The notes under the pieces were generated by a model. It worked only from the letters and a program-made list of their open reading frames with translations, had not been told where the DNA came from and did not search any database. From Gammaproteobacteria bacterium (lineage in GTDB: Bacteria; Pseudomonadota; Gammaproteobacteria; Xanthomonadales; Wenzhouxiangellaceae), in assembly GCA_003567685.1 (NCBI GenBank), contig PWYW01000010.1, forward strand, positions 1 through 39,086: DNA of 39,086 nucleotides. Reading direction: 5' to 3'. Of this stretch, positions 25,071-33,902 are shown piece by piece. The number at the start of each line of letters is the position of its first letter. Position 1 is the first letter of the stretch. A program made the position numbers and the translations under genes.

Positions 25071-27336
25071 AAATGGTTCTGACCTGAAGGGCGAAGGCAT
25101 CCGGGGCGCAATCGCGCTTCAGTTCAGCCAACGCGCCCTGGCGCAGTTTTGCCCAGAGTTTCGGGTCCTGATAGAGGCGCAGACAAGCACCGGCGAAACC
25201 GTCGGCATCACCAGCCACCAGCAGCGCCTTGCCATCGGCCCATCCCAATTGTTCGGCGAGCAGCGGCGTGGCAACTACCGGCAGGCCGCCGGCCGCGGCG
25301 GCGTGGATCTTGTGCGGAATACCGGCGGCAAACCGGGTGGGCGCGATGAATACCCGGCAGACCGACATCGGGAGATCCAGTTCATCCAGCGAGCCAAGAA
25401 ACTGTACCCGGCCATGGCGAATCGCCGATAACGACGGCGCCGTCGGTTCGCCAACCACGTACAGCATGGCCTCATCGCCCAGCGCCTCGACCAGCCTGGG
25501 CAGCACCTTGTCGACAAACCACAGGAGCGAGTCGACGTTTGGCGAGCCATCGTCACGCAGCGCGCCAACGAACAGGAACCCCTGCCGCTGGTCAAACGCC
25601 GGCTCGGTGGGCGCAGGCTCCAGGGCATGCCCCAGCACATGCACGCGGCGGTGGCCGGCCCTTCGGAACAATTCCGCCTCGCGGTCAGAGACAGCAATGA
25701 CCTGGTCAACCCCATCGGCCAGCGCCAGCTCCTGCCGGATCATCCTCAACCCCTTGTCATTGCTCGGCCGCCGGCCCAGCAAGGTGAGGCGGGCAATTTC
25801 CCGAGGAGCAATCACGGCCTCGGCATCGTAGCTGACCTGAGCGGCGCCAAAACGCGACAGATCCTCGCCCAGGGCGGTTCGCACCAGCGCCATATTGTGC
25901 GGCCGGCTGATCACTACCTGATCAAAGAAGTTGGCGCGTTCAGTCACGAAATCAGCCAGATCGCCAATCCCTCGGCCCAGCATCACCTCGACCTCGGCAG
26001 GCAGCGTCTGGTAAACCGCGTGCCAGTCGTCGTGAATCTGGTTGAGCGGATACAGCGTGACATCAAAGCCGGCATCGACCAGTTGCTGAATCAGCACCCG
26101 GCAGCGCGGATAGCCGGCACCCAGGGCCTCGTGCGGCACCCGGTCGTCAATCAGCAGCAGGCGCAAGCGCCGGCTTTGCGAGCGCGCTTCCAGCAGGCTC
26201 TGCGGGCCTGGCTGCGGTTTCCCGGCCAGCCGCTCGGCGTGACGTTGGGCAAAAACCCGGCGGTTTCGCTGCTGCAACGCCACCGCGCCACTCTGCCCGC
26301 CCGAACTGGCAAACTCGAAATGACGGATCACGGCGAAGGGTTCGTAAATCACTCGCCAGCCCTGATCCTGCAAGCGAAGGCAATAGTCGCTTTCTTCGTA
26401 GTAGGCGGGTGAGAACACCGTATCGAAACCACCCAGCGCGCGGAAGCGCGCCAGCGGCGTCAGCAGAAAGGCACCCGAGCAGTAATCCACCGGACGGCGA
26501 AACATGAACTCGCCCGCTTCGGGGTCTTCGCCCCGGCCATAACCGGCACAACTGCCGTCGGCCCAGACCAGGCTGCCGGCCTCCTGCAGGCGCCCGTCCA
26601 GCAGCACAATCCGGCCACCCACCGCGCCAATGTCGAGGCCGGATTCCAGCGTCGACAGCGCCGCGCTCAACGAGCCGGGCAGTAGCTCAGCATCGTTGTT
26701 CAGCAATAGCAGGTGGCGGCCTCGCGCTTGCTTGGCAGCCTGGTTGACGGCCTCGACAAACCCCCGGTTGCTGTCGTTGCGAATGATCACCGCACCGTCC
26801 AGCCGATCGAGCAGCGCCGGGGTCTGATCCGCCGAGGCGTTGTCGACGATGATCACCTCGACCGGCTGGTCGCAGTGGGCGATGATCGAACGGAGGCAAT
26901 CCAGGCTGAGCGCGGCCTGGTGATAGAACACCAGCACGATACTGACCTTGGGGCTAGGGTCGCAGGGCAGGCCAAGCCGCTCGTCACTGGCCAGGAATGC
27001 GGCCAGGCGCTGTTCTGACTGACGACGAAAATCGGCCTTGCTGACCGCCGTGCCCTGGCCAACCCGCGACCGCAGGCGCCGCCACAGCCGATAGGCAATG
27101 AGGCCCGGCGCCGTTCGCATCAGCCGCGCTAGCCCGCGACGCTTGAGGTCTCTTAGTCGAGATACAGTTGCCCGTGGCCAGCCACTCAAGCGCCACAAGC
27201 GGCTGGCCTGAAGGTCGGCCAGCGTCTGCTCAGCCTGTGCCGCGCGACGGGCGTGATGTCGGCAACCAAGCAAAAGCAAGTCGTGGCGGACCCGCCAATC
27301 GACCTCACCGGCTTCTCGCCGCTTGTTCTCACTCAC
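25033..27336 (-). CDS. Two-domain glycosyltransferase (GT2 plus GT4-like fusion)
   Basis: This 767-residue protein joins two catalytic units. After about 120 residues of charged helical sequence, a GT2 (GT-A fold) domain spans roughly 128-370: PKVSIVLVFYHQ, EVIIVDNASADQT, LLLLNNDAELLPGSL (the DxD-like NDA), and YYEESDYCLRLQDQGWRVIYE. A GT4-like GT-B domain occupies about 395-760, with FVGALRDDGSPNVDSLLWF, VQFLGSLDELD and FAAGIPHKIHAAAAGGLPVVAT, the donor-site Glu/Gly region of the family. The start is GTG at 27336, overlapping the DUF885 stop by three bases (GTGA). Such fusions build O-antigen or capsular chains. No other polysaccharide genes except the NeuC-like epimerase are visible, so acceptor and sugars are unknown. 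Confidence 0.87.
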   Translation of the reverse strand: MSENKRREAGEVDWRVRHDLLLLGCRHHARRAAQAEQTLADLQASRLWRLSGWPRATVSRLRDLKRRGLARLMRTAPGLIAYRLWRRLRSRVGQGTAVSKADFRRQSEQRLAAFLASDERLGLPCDPSPKVSIVLVFYHQAALSLDCLRSIIAHCDQPVEVIIVDNASADQTPALLDRLDGAVIIRNDSNRGFVEAVNQAAKQARGRHLLLLNNDAELLPGSLSAALSTLESGLDIGAVGGRIVLLDGRLQEAGSLVWADGSCAGYGRGEDPEAGEFMFRRPVDYCSGAFLLTPLARFRALGGFDTVFSPAYYEESDYCLRLQDQGWRVIYEPFAVIRHFEFASSGGQSGAVALQQRNRRVFAQRHAERLAGKPQPGPQSLLEARSQSRRLRLLLIDDRVPHEALGAGYPRCRVLIQQLVDAGFDVTLYPLNQIHDDWHAVYQTLPAEVEVMLGRGIGDLADFVTERANFFDQVVISRPHNMALVRTALGEDLSRFGAAQVSYDAEAVIAPREIARLTLLGRRPSNDKGLRMIRQELALADGVDQVIAVSDREAELFRRAGHRRVHVLGHALEPAPTEPAFDQRQGFLFVGALRDDGSPNVDSLLWFVDKVLPRLVEALGDEAMLYVVGEPTAPSLSAIRHGRVQFLGSLDELDLPMSVCRVFIAPTRFAAGIPHKIHAAAAGGLPVVATPLLAEQLGWADGKALLVAGDADGFAGACLRLYQDPKLWAKLRQGALAELKRDCAPDAFALQVRTIFNPEYASPPRSD

Positions 27337-29219
27337 CCGGTCGACTCGGCGATCCAGGCGTCAACCACGCGGTCCAGCAAGTCCAGCGGCATGGCGCCGC
27401 TGTCGAGAATTACCCGGTGGAAATCGCGGATATCGAAGTCATCGCCCAAGGCCTCGGCAGCCCGCTCACGCATGGCCAGCATGCGCATCATGCCCACCTT
27501 GAACGAGGTGGCCTGGCCGGGAATGACCAGGTAGCGTTCAATCTCCACCACCACATCGCCCAGCGGCATGCCGGTAGTGGCGTGCATGTAATCAATGGCA
27601 CGCTCACGCGACCAGCGATGATGGTGCATGCCGGTATCGACGACCAGGCGGACGGCGCGGAACAGCTCGGCCTGCAGGCGTCCCAAATTATCCAGCGGGT
27701 CGTCATGGAAACCCATTTCCCAGGCCAGCTGCTCGGCATACAGCGCCCAGCCCTCGGCATGGGCGTGCAGGCTAACCTGGCGACGAAAATCCGGCACGTT
27801 CGGCATGGACTGCATGCGGCTGATCTGCAAGTGATGCCCGGGAATCGCTTCGTGGTAGGCCAGGGTGCGAAGACCAAACCGGGGGTGGTCTTCCACCGAG
27901 CGCAGGTTGACAAAGAACCGACCCGGCTGACCCTCACCGGGCGAGCGCGAATAGTAGGCCAGGAAGGCCGATTCCTCGCGGTACAGCGGCACGCGCTGGA
28001 CTTCCAGCGGCGCTGTCGGCCCGTCATGGAACCAGCCATCCAGCCCATCGGCAATCTCGGCAACGATTTCGCGGTAAGCGGCAAGGATTGCCTCGCGGCC
28101 GGCGTCGGAATCCTCGAACAGCTGGTCCGGCTCGGCGTTCAGGGCCATCATCCGCTCGCCTACCGTTCCCTCGCAGCGCTCGATGCTGCACAGGATGCGA
28201 TCCATCTCGCCCTCGATACGCTCGACTTCAGACAGGCCCAGTTCATGAATATCGTCCGGGCCCAGGCCGGTGGTGGTGTGACCGCGAAGCAACCAGCGAT
28301 AATAGGCCTCACCCTCAGGCAGCCGCCAGACACCATCATTGCTCTCGATGCCGTCCAGCCGCTCTTCGAGGCCATCAATGAAAGCCTGGTAGGCCGTGAA
28401 AACCGAGGCGTTGACTGTCTCGGCCAGACGCGCTTGCCAAACGGCCAGGAAATCCTCGTCGGTCTGGCCCTGACGCTTGAGACGAGCGATGATTTCGACC
28501 ACCAGCGGATTCTCTTCGGCCGGCCCGTCGATGAAAGCGCGACTGTCGCGAATGGTCTTTTCGACGGCAAAGCGCGGCGGCAGGATGCCGCGCTCCCGGC
28601 GATGATCAAACACCGCCAGCGTGCCTTCGAACACAGCCGGAAACTGCTCCAGACGCTGGCGATAGAAGTGCAGATCGCGCTCGTCCCGCAGCGGATGCTG
28701 ATCGGTCATGAAACCCGGCAGCAGGTTATGCACGGCCATCAACTGGTTGACCGGGAAATCGTGCCAGAGGAAATCGGCCCCGGCGATTTGTTGATCCAGC
28801 TGCCAGGCCAGAATGTCGGCCGACAAGTCCAGTTCGAACGGCAGGCCGCTGCGATCGATCGCGGCCAGTTCCGCCTGGTGGCGCAGGGCCAGCTCCAGGC
28901 TTTTCTCGGTCGCCTCGACCGAGGGCACGTCCAGCAGACCCAGAAAATCGAACTCGGCCGGGGTGCCGCGGGTGGCCGAGGCCATCGCTTGTACGCTCAA
29001 GGCCTGTCGATCAGCTGCCACCTGATCGAAGAAGGCCATGAGTTGATCGCGGGCCTCGGGCGACGGCTTGGTCGAACCGGCCGCTGAGACCTCTTCAGCG
29101 GCCTCGGCGGACGGCGGTTCGATCAGCGTCTCGCTATTCTTTTCGCCCTGGCAGCCAGCCAGAAACATCAGCAAAAACGCAAGGGAGGTCAGTCGCAAGG
29201 CGCAGCGTGCAGAGTTCAT
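27333..29219 (-). CDS. DUF885 family lipoprotein, putative metallopeptidase
   Basis: The 628-residue product begins with a lipoprotein signal (FLLMFLAGC, lipid-bearing Cys23, next residue Gln, so outer membrane is likely). The rest is a full-length DUF885 domain, about 570 residues of mostly helical sequence. The diagnostic motif is HEAIPGHH at residues 456-463, an HExxxGH-type zinc site, followed by LQISRMQ; other family blocks are GLGPDDIHELGLSEVERIEGEM, FFVNLRSVEDHPRFGLRTLAYHE, and EGWALYAEQLAWEMG with the third probable metal ligand Glu. DUF885 proteins are related to thermolysin/carboxypeptidase-like folds and likely hydrolyse peptides in the periplasm. It lies between the TPR gene (30-base gap) and the glycosyltransferase (overlap). 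Substrate is not known. Confidence 0.9.
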   Translation of the reverse strand: MNSARCALRLTSLAFLLMFLAGCQGEKNSETLIEPPSAEAAEEVSAAGSTKPSPEARDQLMAFFDQVAADRQALSVQAMASATRGTPAEFDFLGLLDVPSVEATEKSLELALRHQAELAAIDRSGLPFELDLSADILAWQLDQQIAGADFLWHDFPVNQLMAVHNLLPGFMTDQHPLRDERDLHFYRQRLEQFPAVFEGTLAVFDHRRERGILPPRFAVEKTIRDSRAFIDGPAEENPLVVEIIARLKRQGQTDEDFLAVWQARLAETVNASVFTAYQAFIDGLEERLDGIESNDGVWRLPEGEAYYRWLLRGHTTTGLGPDDIHELGLSEVERIEGEMDRILCSIERCEGTVGERMMALNAEPDQLFEDSDAGREAILAAYREIVAEIADGLDGWFHDGPTAPLEVQRVPLYREESAFLAYYSRSPGEGQPGRFFVNLRSVEDHPRFGLRTLAYHEAIPGHHLQISRMQSMPNVPDFRRQVSLHAHAEGWALYAEQLAWEMGFHDDPLDNLGRLQAELFRAVRLVVDTGMHHHRWSRERAIDYMHATTGMPLGDVVVEIERYLVIPGQATSFKVGMMRMLAMRERAAEALGDDFDIRDFHRVILDSGAMPLDLLDRVVDAWIAESTG

Positions 29220-29249
29220 TGCCGGGTATCTCGAATCATTGGCGCATGC

Positions 29250-30836
29250 TCAGGGGCGTCCAAAAGGCGGATAGCCCGGACTGTAAGGCTGACGTGCAGC
29301 CTCGCCGTTCTGGTAACGCTCCATGTTCTCGCGGAGGTCGGCCCGAAAGTCAAGACTGCCATCTCGAAGAGCCTCGAACATGGCCTGTGCCTGGAAGTCG
29401 ACCGCATCGTCGAATTCACCGCGCGCGGCGTGCACCATGGCCAAGGTAGCAGCCGACTCGACATCAGGTTCGTTGTCGTAGATCAGCTCCGCCCACTCCA
29501 ACGCCTCGTCCAGGCCGGCCTCGTCGCTGCGGCGGCAACTGGAACGAATGCGAGCGATGGCGGACAGGATCATCGGGTCAGCCTGCTCGCTGCTGTCCGA
29601 GAGCAAATCCAGCAGATCGGCGCCCCGACCGCAATCGCCCTTGGCCAGCCAGGTCTTGGCCTGCCAGAACCGGAAGCGGCGTTCGGCATCACCCTCGCTT
29701 TCAGAGGCCAAGGTCTCGAAGCGCTGATCGGCCTCAGCCAGTTCGCCCCTGGCAAGGGGGGCGAAAGCCAACCCTTCGCGGGCCGCCATCAGGCCCGGCT
29801 GAACGGTCAGCGCTTGCTGATAGGCAGCAAAAGCCTCACTTGGTTCGCCACGCAATTCATCAACCTGGCCCAACATCACGAAGTAATCGGCGTTGCTGCG
29901 GTCAATCTGAACCATGCGCCGGAAAGTCGCGCGCGCTTCATCCAGATCCCCCTGTCGGGCGGCAATCTGGCCGTAATTTTCCAGGACCGTCAAATTGGTT
30001 GGCTCAAGTGCCAGGGCACTGAGCAGCGTCTGGCGGGCAGCATGCAGGTCCCCAGCGGCGGCACGCTCCATACTCACTTCCAGGAAATATTGAGCGCTGC
30101 GCGATTGCTCGGTCACGCGGTCAAGCGCCGGGTCGGTCATGCTCGGCTGCCCATCACCGACCCGGGCCAGTGCTGCGCGCGCGTCGTCTGCCCGACCCAT
30201 TCCTCGATAGGCCATGCCAAGCGGCTGGAACAGACGAGTGGCAGAAGGGCTTTGGTTGATTGCCTGTTCCAGAAATTCCGCGGCCTGCTCGTAGTCGTTG
30301 CGGGCCAAGGAAACGCGGCCCAGGCCAGCCAGCGCAACTGCCGAATCCGGCTGCAATTGAGCAAGACGTTGGAAGTCACGCTCCGACGCATCCAGTTCGC
30401 CGCGCTCAAGCTGTACCTGGCCTCGTCGCGCCAGCGATGGGCGGTCCCAACCATCAATTGCCAGGGCTTCATCGAACAGCCCCAGTGCCTCGTCAAGGCG
30501 ACCCTCACCGGCGGCAATCACGCCCAGGAGATAGGGCCAATCGAGCACGGTCGGAGCCAGGGCACGGGCATTTTGATAGGCCTGGCTGGCCTGGTCAGAA
30601 AAGCCGTGGGCCAGCAGCACATCGCCATACACCGCATAGGCTTGCGCGCGCACCACGGTTTGTTCGCCAGCCTGTGCCTGTTCCAGATTGACTTGCGCCG
30701 CGCGGATGGCCTCGACAATCGGTTCAGCCAGGCCGTCGAGCGGCACCGGGTCGATGGCAATATCGCCAGCTCTGGCCGAACCGCTAGCCAACAACAGGCA
30801 CAGCACAAAAGTGATCGGGAATACGATACGAATCAT
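29250..30836 (-). CDS. Periplasmic TPR-repeat protein
   Basis: The 528-residue protein has a signal peptide MIRIVFPITFVLCLLLASGSARA cut near residue 23. Most of the mature chain is tetratricopeptide repeats, recognisable as repeated helix pairs such as YAVYGDVLLAHGFSDQASQAY, LLGVIAAGEGRLDEALGLFD, LGRVSLARNDYEQAAEFLEQA, and YGQIAARQGDLDEARATFRR, about ten or more in all. No catalytic domain is seen. It ends in a Pro/Tyr-rich tail (PYSPGYPPFGRP). It starts five bases after the stop of the CRTAC1 gene, so the two are almost certainly co-expressed; TPRs near CRTAC1 proteins suggest a partner-binding or assembly role. It may equally be a general scaffold. Confidence 0.88.
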   Translation of the reverse strand: MIRIVFPITFVLCLLLASGSARAGDIAIDPVPLDGLAEPIVEAIRAAQVNLEQAQAGEQTVVRAQAYAVYGDVLLAHGFSDQASQAYQNARALAPTVLDWPYLLGVIAAGEGRLDEALGLFDEALAIDGWDRPSLARRGQVQLERGELDASERDFQRLAQLQPDSAVALAGLGRVSLARNDYEQAAEFLEQAINQSPSATRLFQPLGMAYRGMGRADDARAALARVGDGQPSMTDPALDRVTEQSRSAQYFLEVSMERAAAGDLHAARQTLLSALALEPTNLTVLENYGQIAARQGDLDEARATFRRMVQIDRSNADYFVMLGQVDELRGEPSEAFAAYQQALTVQPGLMAAREGLAFAPLARGELAEADQRFETLASESEGDAERRFRFWQAKTWLAKGDCGRGADLLDLLSDSSEQADPMILSAIARIRSSCRRSDEAGLDEALEWAELIYDNEPDVESAATLAMVHAARGEFDDAVDFQAQAMFEALRDGSLDFRADLRENMERYQNGEAARQPYSPGYPPFGRP

Positions 30837-30841
30837 CCAGT

Positions 30842-32566
30842 TCAGTCTCCATCGGCAACGGCATCTCCGCTGCCTTGTGTGATCGTGTGGTATTGGTCGA
30901 CCTCAAGCGGTCCGAATCGTTCGCGCTGTCCGTTGGGCCAGTGCACTTCAATACGCCGGGCCTCACCCTGCGCGGCCAGGCCGAACAATATTCGTCCGTC
31001 GTTGGCCGAGGCGTAGGAGCCGTCGGTGCGCGAACGTCGTTTCACGGCCAGCTCGTCACCATCCAGCAGCCAGGCCACGGCACCGGTCAGTTGCCGCCGA
31101 CCATCGGCAGCTATCAAACTCAGTCCCAGCCAGTGGTGGCCATTGTCCACGCTATTGGCCAGCACCCGGGCCGGGCCATTGATATTGGCCATGACGATAT
31201 CCGGTCGGCCATTGTTGTTCAAATCGCCGACGGCCAGGCCACGAGTCACGAACGAGGCCTCGAAGGCGGTGCCGCCCCGACGGGTGACCTCCTCGAATCG
31301 ACCATTGCCCTGATTGAGGAACAGCTGGTTGATCTGGTGATAGGGGAAAGGGTCGCCGGCGTTGACCAGTGATTCTTCGACCACCACCGCACCGTTGGCC
31401 ACCGCCAGGTCCATCCAGCCATCGTTGTCGATATCCAGCCAGGCCGTGCCGAACCCGGTAAACGGGAAACTGGGTGAGCCCAGGCCCGAGGCCGAGGTGA
31501 CGTCGCTGAACCAGCCGTCGCCATCATTGCGGTACAGCGTGTTGGTCTCGCGCCGCATGTGGGTAATGAAGATGCTGTCGCGACCGCTGCGGTTGTAGTC
31601 GGCCGCATCCACGCCCATGCCGGCCTCCATGGCACCGTCGGCATTGACCGCCACGCCGGCCAGGAAGGCATCGTCAATGAACGTGAAGTCTCCCTGGTTC
31701 AGCCATAGCGAGTTGGCCGAGCCGTCGTTGGCCACGTAGATGTCAGGACGACCGTTGCCGTTGAAATCAGCCGCGATCACGCCCAGGCCATGGCGGGCCG
31801 TTCCGCTGATTCCGGCGGCCCGGCTGACCTCCTCGAAACGGCCATCGCCCAGGTTGCGGAATAGCCCATCGGCAATGCCCTGGTAGGCCGAAGGCGAGCA
31901 ATAGTCCTGGGCACCGGTCGTGGCCGAGCGGCAGGCCCGGTGCCCGGCGAAGCTGAACGATACGTAGTTGGCCACGAAAAGATCCAGGTGGCCGCTGCCA
32001 TCCAGATCAACGAAACTGGCGCTGACGCTCCAGCGCGGATCGTTGGCGCCCGATTCGGCGGTGATGTCGGTAAAGGTGCCGTCGCCGTTGTTGCGCCAGA
32101 GCTGGTTGTCGCCGAAGTTCAGCACGTAAATGTCGGGATACCCGTTACCGTTGATGTCGCCGATGGCCACACCCATGCCATAGCCGCGTGCATCAATGCC
32201 AGCCTGTTCGGTGACGTCAGTGAAGCGCCAGACCCAGTCGCCAGCCTCATTCTCGAAGGAATCGTTGCGAAACAGCCGGTCGCCCTGTTCCCGGTCGCCC
32301 GGACCTGTGTCGGCACCCAGCGCACCGCCCTGCACCAGGTAGATGTCCAGAAGCCCGTTGCCGTTGAAATCGAGCAGGCCAACGCCGGCCCCCATGATTT
32401 CAGGGAACCAGAATTCCCCCGTCATGCCGTTGTCGTAACGGAAATCCAGGCCGCTGTCGGCCGTGACGTCCTGGTACCAGTCGCCGGCTGCCAGCGGCAC
32501 GGCCAGGCCGGCCAGCATGGCGGTGCCGATCAAGCGAGAGAAAACACACGGAAGCTTGTTGTTCAT
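30842..32566 (-). CDS. CRTAC1-family secreted beta-propeller (FG-GAP/VCBS plus ASPIC/UnbV)
   Basis: The start MNNKLPCVFSRL is chosen because a signal peptide ending PLAAG follows directly; the upstream 45 residues read through the divergent promoter region. The 574-residue protein contains seven calcium-loop FG-GAP motifs of the form DxNxxGxxDI: DFNGNGLLDIYLV, DINGNGYPDIYVL, DLDGSGHLDLFVA, DFNGNGRPDIYVA, a degenerate DYNRSGRDSIFIT, DIDNDGWMDLAVA and DLNNNGRPDIVMA, consistent with a seven-bladed propeller. The C-terminus has the ASPIC/UnbV domain (RRIEVHWPNGQRERFGPLEV). It is predicted to be periplasmic or extracellular and calcium-bound. It is followed by the TPR gene after five bases. Biochemical function is unknown in bacteria. 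Confidence 0.9.
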   Translation of the reverse strand: MNNKLPCVFSRLIGTAMLAGLAVPLAAGDWYQDVTADSGLDFRYDNGMTGEFWFPEIMGAGVGLLDFNGNGLLDIYLVQGGALGADTGPGDREQGDRLFRNDSFENEAGDWVWRFTDVTEQAGIDARGYGMGVAIGDINGNGYPDIYVLNFGDNQLWRNNGDGTFTDITAESGANDPRWSVSASFVDLDGSGHLDLFVANYVSFSFAGHRACRSATTGAQDYCSPSAYQGIADGLFRNLGDGRFEEVSRAAGISGTARHGLGVIAADFNGNGRPDIYVANDGSANSLWLNQGDFTFIDDAFLAGVAVNADGAMEAGMGVDAADYNRSGRDSIFITHMRRETNTLYRNDGDGWFSDVTSASGLGSPSFPFTGFGTAWLDIDNDGWMDLAVANGAVVVEESLVNAGDPFPYHQINQLFLNQGNGRFEEVTRRGGTAFEASFVTRGLAVGDLNNNGRPDIVMANINGPARVLANSVDNGHHWLGLSLIAADGRRQLTGAVAWLLDGDELAVKRRSRTDGSYASANDGRILFGLAAQGEARRIEVHWPNGQRERFGPLEVDQYHTITQGSGDAVADGD

Positions 32567-32699
32567 GCGGGATAATTCGAACGTTGAAGGGCCATCATGA
32601 GCTGCTCGTACCGGCTTGGCAGGCAGCCGTTCCTCATGATAGCCGAGATTGACAAAGACGCGTTCTGAACGCCAGGGCCACAGGACCCCCTTGACCGAC

Positions 32700-33896
32700 A
32701 TGACCGAAAAACCACGCCGTATCGCCGTTCTCAGCAGCTCACGGGCTGATTATGCCCATCTGTATTGGGTGCTGAAAGAGCTGGATGCCGACCCTCGGAT
32801 TGATCTGCGCATCATTGCCACCGGCGCGCACCTGGCACCGACCTTTGGCGAAACGGTCAGCCAGTTTCATGAGCACGGGTTCAGCGTCGAGGCCGCCCCG
32901 GAATGCCTGCTGGACTCCAATAGTGATGTCGGCATGGCCAAGACCATTGGCCTGGCCATTCTGAGCCTGTCGGACATCCTCGACCGCCTGCGACCCGACC
33001 TGCTGCTGCTGATTGCCGACCGCTACGAAATGCTGGCGCCGGCCGCCACCGCGCTGGCCCTGCGCATTCCCATCGCCCATATCGAGGGCGGCGAAATCAG
33101 CGAAGGGGCAATTGACGATGCCGTGCGCAATGCGCTGTCCAAGATGAGTCATCTGCATTTTGTCTCGACCGAGCAGGCGCGTCGACGACTGCTGGCCATG
33201 GGCGAGGAGTCCTGGCGGGTAACCCGGGCCGGCGCGCCCTCGCTGGATCACCTCAAGCGCAGCGACTTGAGCTCACGGGAGCGGCTGGAGAAGGTGCTGG
33301 GCCTGGACCTGGCCAGCCCGCCGCTGGTGGTTGCCCACCATCCGGTCACGCTCATTCCGGAAGAAACCGAGCGCGAAATCGAGGCCCTGTTCGCGGCGCT
33401 CGAGATCGAAACCGGGCCAGTCGTCTTTTGCTACCCGAATGCCGACGCCGGCCATCAGCCCATCATTGATCGGGCGCGCGCCTACTGCCAAGCCCACCCG
33501 AACGCCCGCCTGACAACCAACCTGGACCTGTTTGATTTCTGGGGCCTGCTCCGTCTGGCCGAACTCATGGTGGGCAACTCATCCAGCGGCATCATGGAAA
33601 CGCCGTCGCTGGCCCTGCCCTTCGTCAACATCGGGCCACGCCAGCGTGGCCGCGAACGGGCCGCCAACGTGATTGACGTGGAAACCAGCCGGGCGGCCAT
33701 CCGTGCCGGCATTGACCAGGCCCGATCGGCAGCGTTTCGCCAGTCGCTGGCGGGAATGCAAAGCCCCTATGGCGATGGCGATGCCGCCACCACCATCCGG
33801 GACGTGCTGGCAGGCTGTCCGCTCGGCGAATCGCTACGGGTAAAAAAAGCCCTGCCGCTCGATGAAACCGGCAAGCGCTACCGGCAAGCGGACTAA
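32700..33896 (+). CDS. neuC: UDP-N-acetylglucosamine 2-epimerase, NeuC (hydrolysing) type
   Basis: NeuC-type enzymes convert UDP-GlcNAc to free ManNAc and UDP, the first committed step toward sialic acid, or act on related diacetylated sugars for legionaminic acid. The 398-residue protein starts at MTEKPRRIAVLSSSRADY (the SSRADY block is typical of NeuC rather than WecB). Other conserved parts are LLLLIADRYEMLAPAA, HIEGGEISEGAIDDAVRNALSKMSH, VAHHPVTLIPEE, and VGNSSSGIMETPSLALPFVNIGPRQRGRERA. It is the only plus-strand gene in the last 13 kb and sits between two CRTAC1 genes, converging to within six bases of the second. No NeuB, NeuA or transferase genes lie beside it, so its pathway must be completed elsewhere. 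Epimerase family is secure; hydrolysing type is likely. Confidence 0.88.
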   Translation: MTEKPRRIAVLSSSRADYAHLYWVLKELDADPRIDLRIIATGAHLAPTFGETVSQFHEHGFSVEAAPECLLDSNSDVGMAKTIGLAILSLSDILDRLRPDLLLLIADRYEMLAPAATALALRIPIAHIEGGEISEGAIDDAVRNALSKMSHLHFVSTEQARRRLLAMGEESWRVTRAGAPSLDHLKRSDLSSRERLEKVLGLDLASPPLVVAHHPVTLIPEETEREIEALFAALEIETGPVVFCYPNADAGHQPIIDRARAYCQAHPNARLTTNLDLFDFWGLLRLAELMVGNSSSGIMETPSLALPFVNIGPRQRGRERAANVIDVETSRAAIRAGIDQARSAAFRQSLAGMQSPYGDGDAATTIRDVLAGCPLGESLRVKKALPLDETGKRYRQAD

Positions 33897-33902
33897 TGAT
33901 CC

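Noticed and set aside
27168-29087. 639-residue plus-strand open frame
   Set aside because: Antisense to the DUF885 gene, whose HEAIPGHH motif and lipobox establish the real coding strand.
32649-32654. Perfect TTGACA that could be a -35 box for neuC
   Set aside because: The expected -10 position 17 bases later is GC-rich (CCAGGG), so no promoter is supported.
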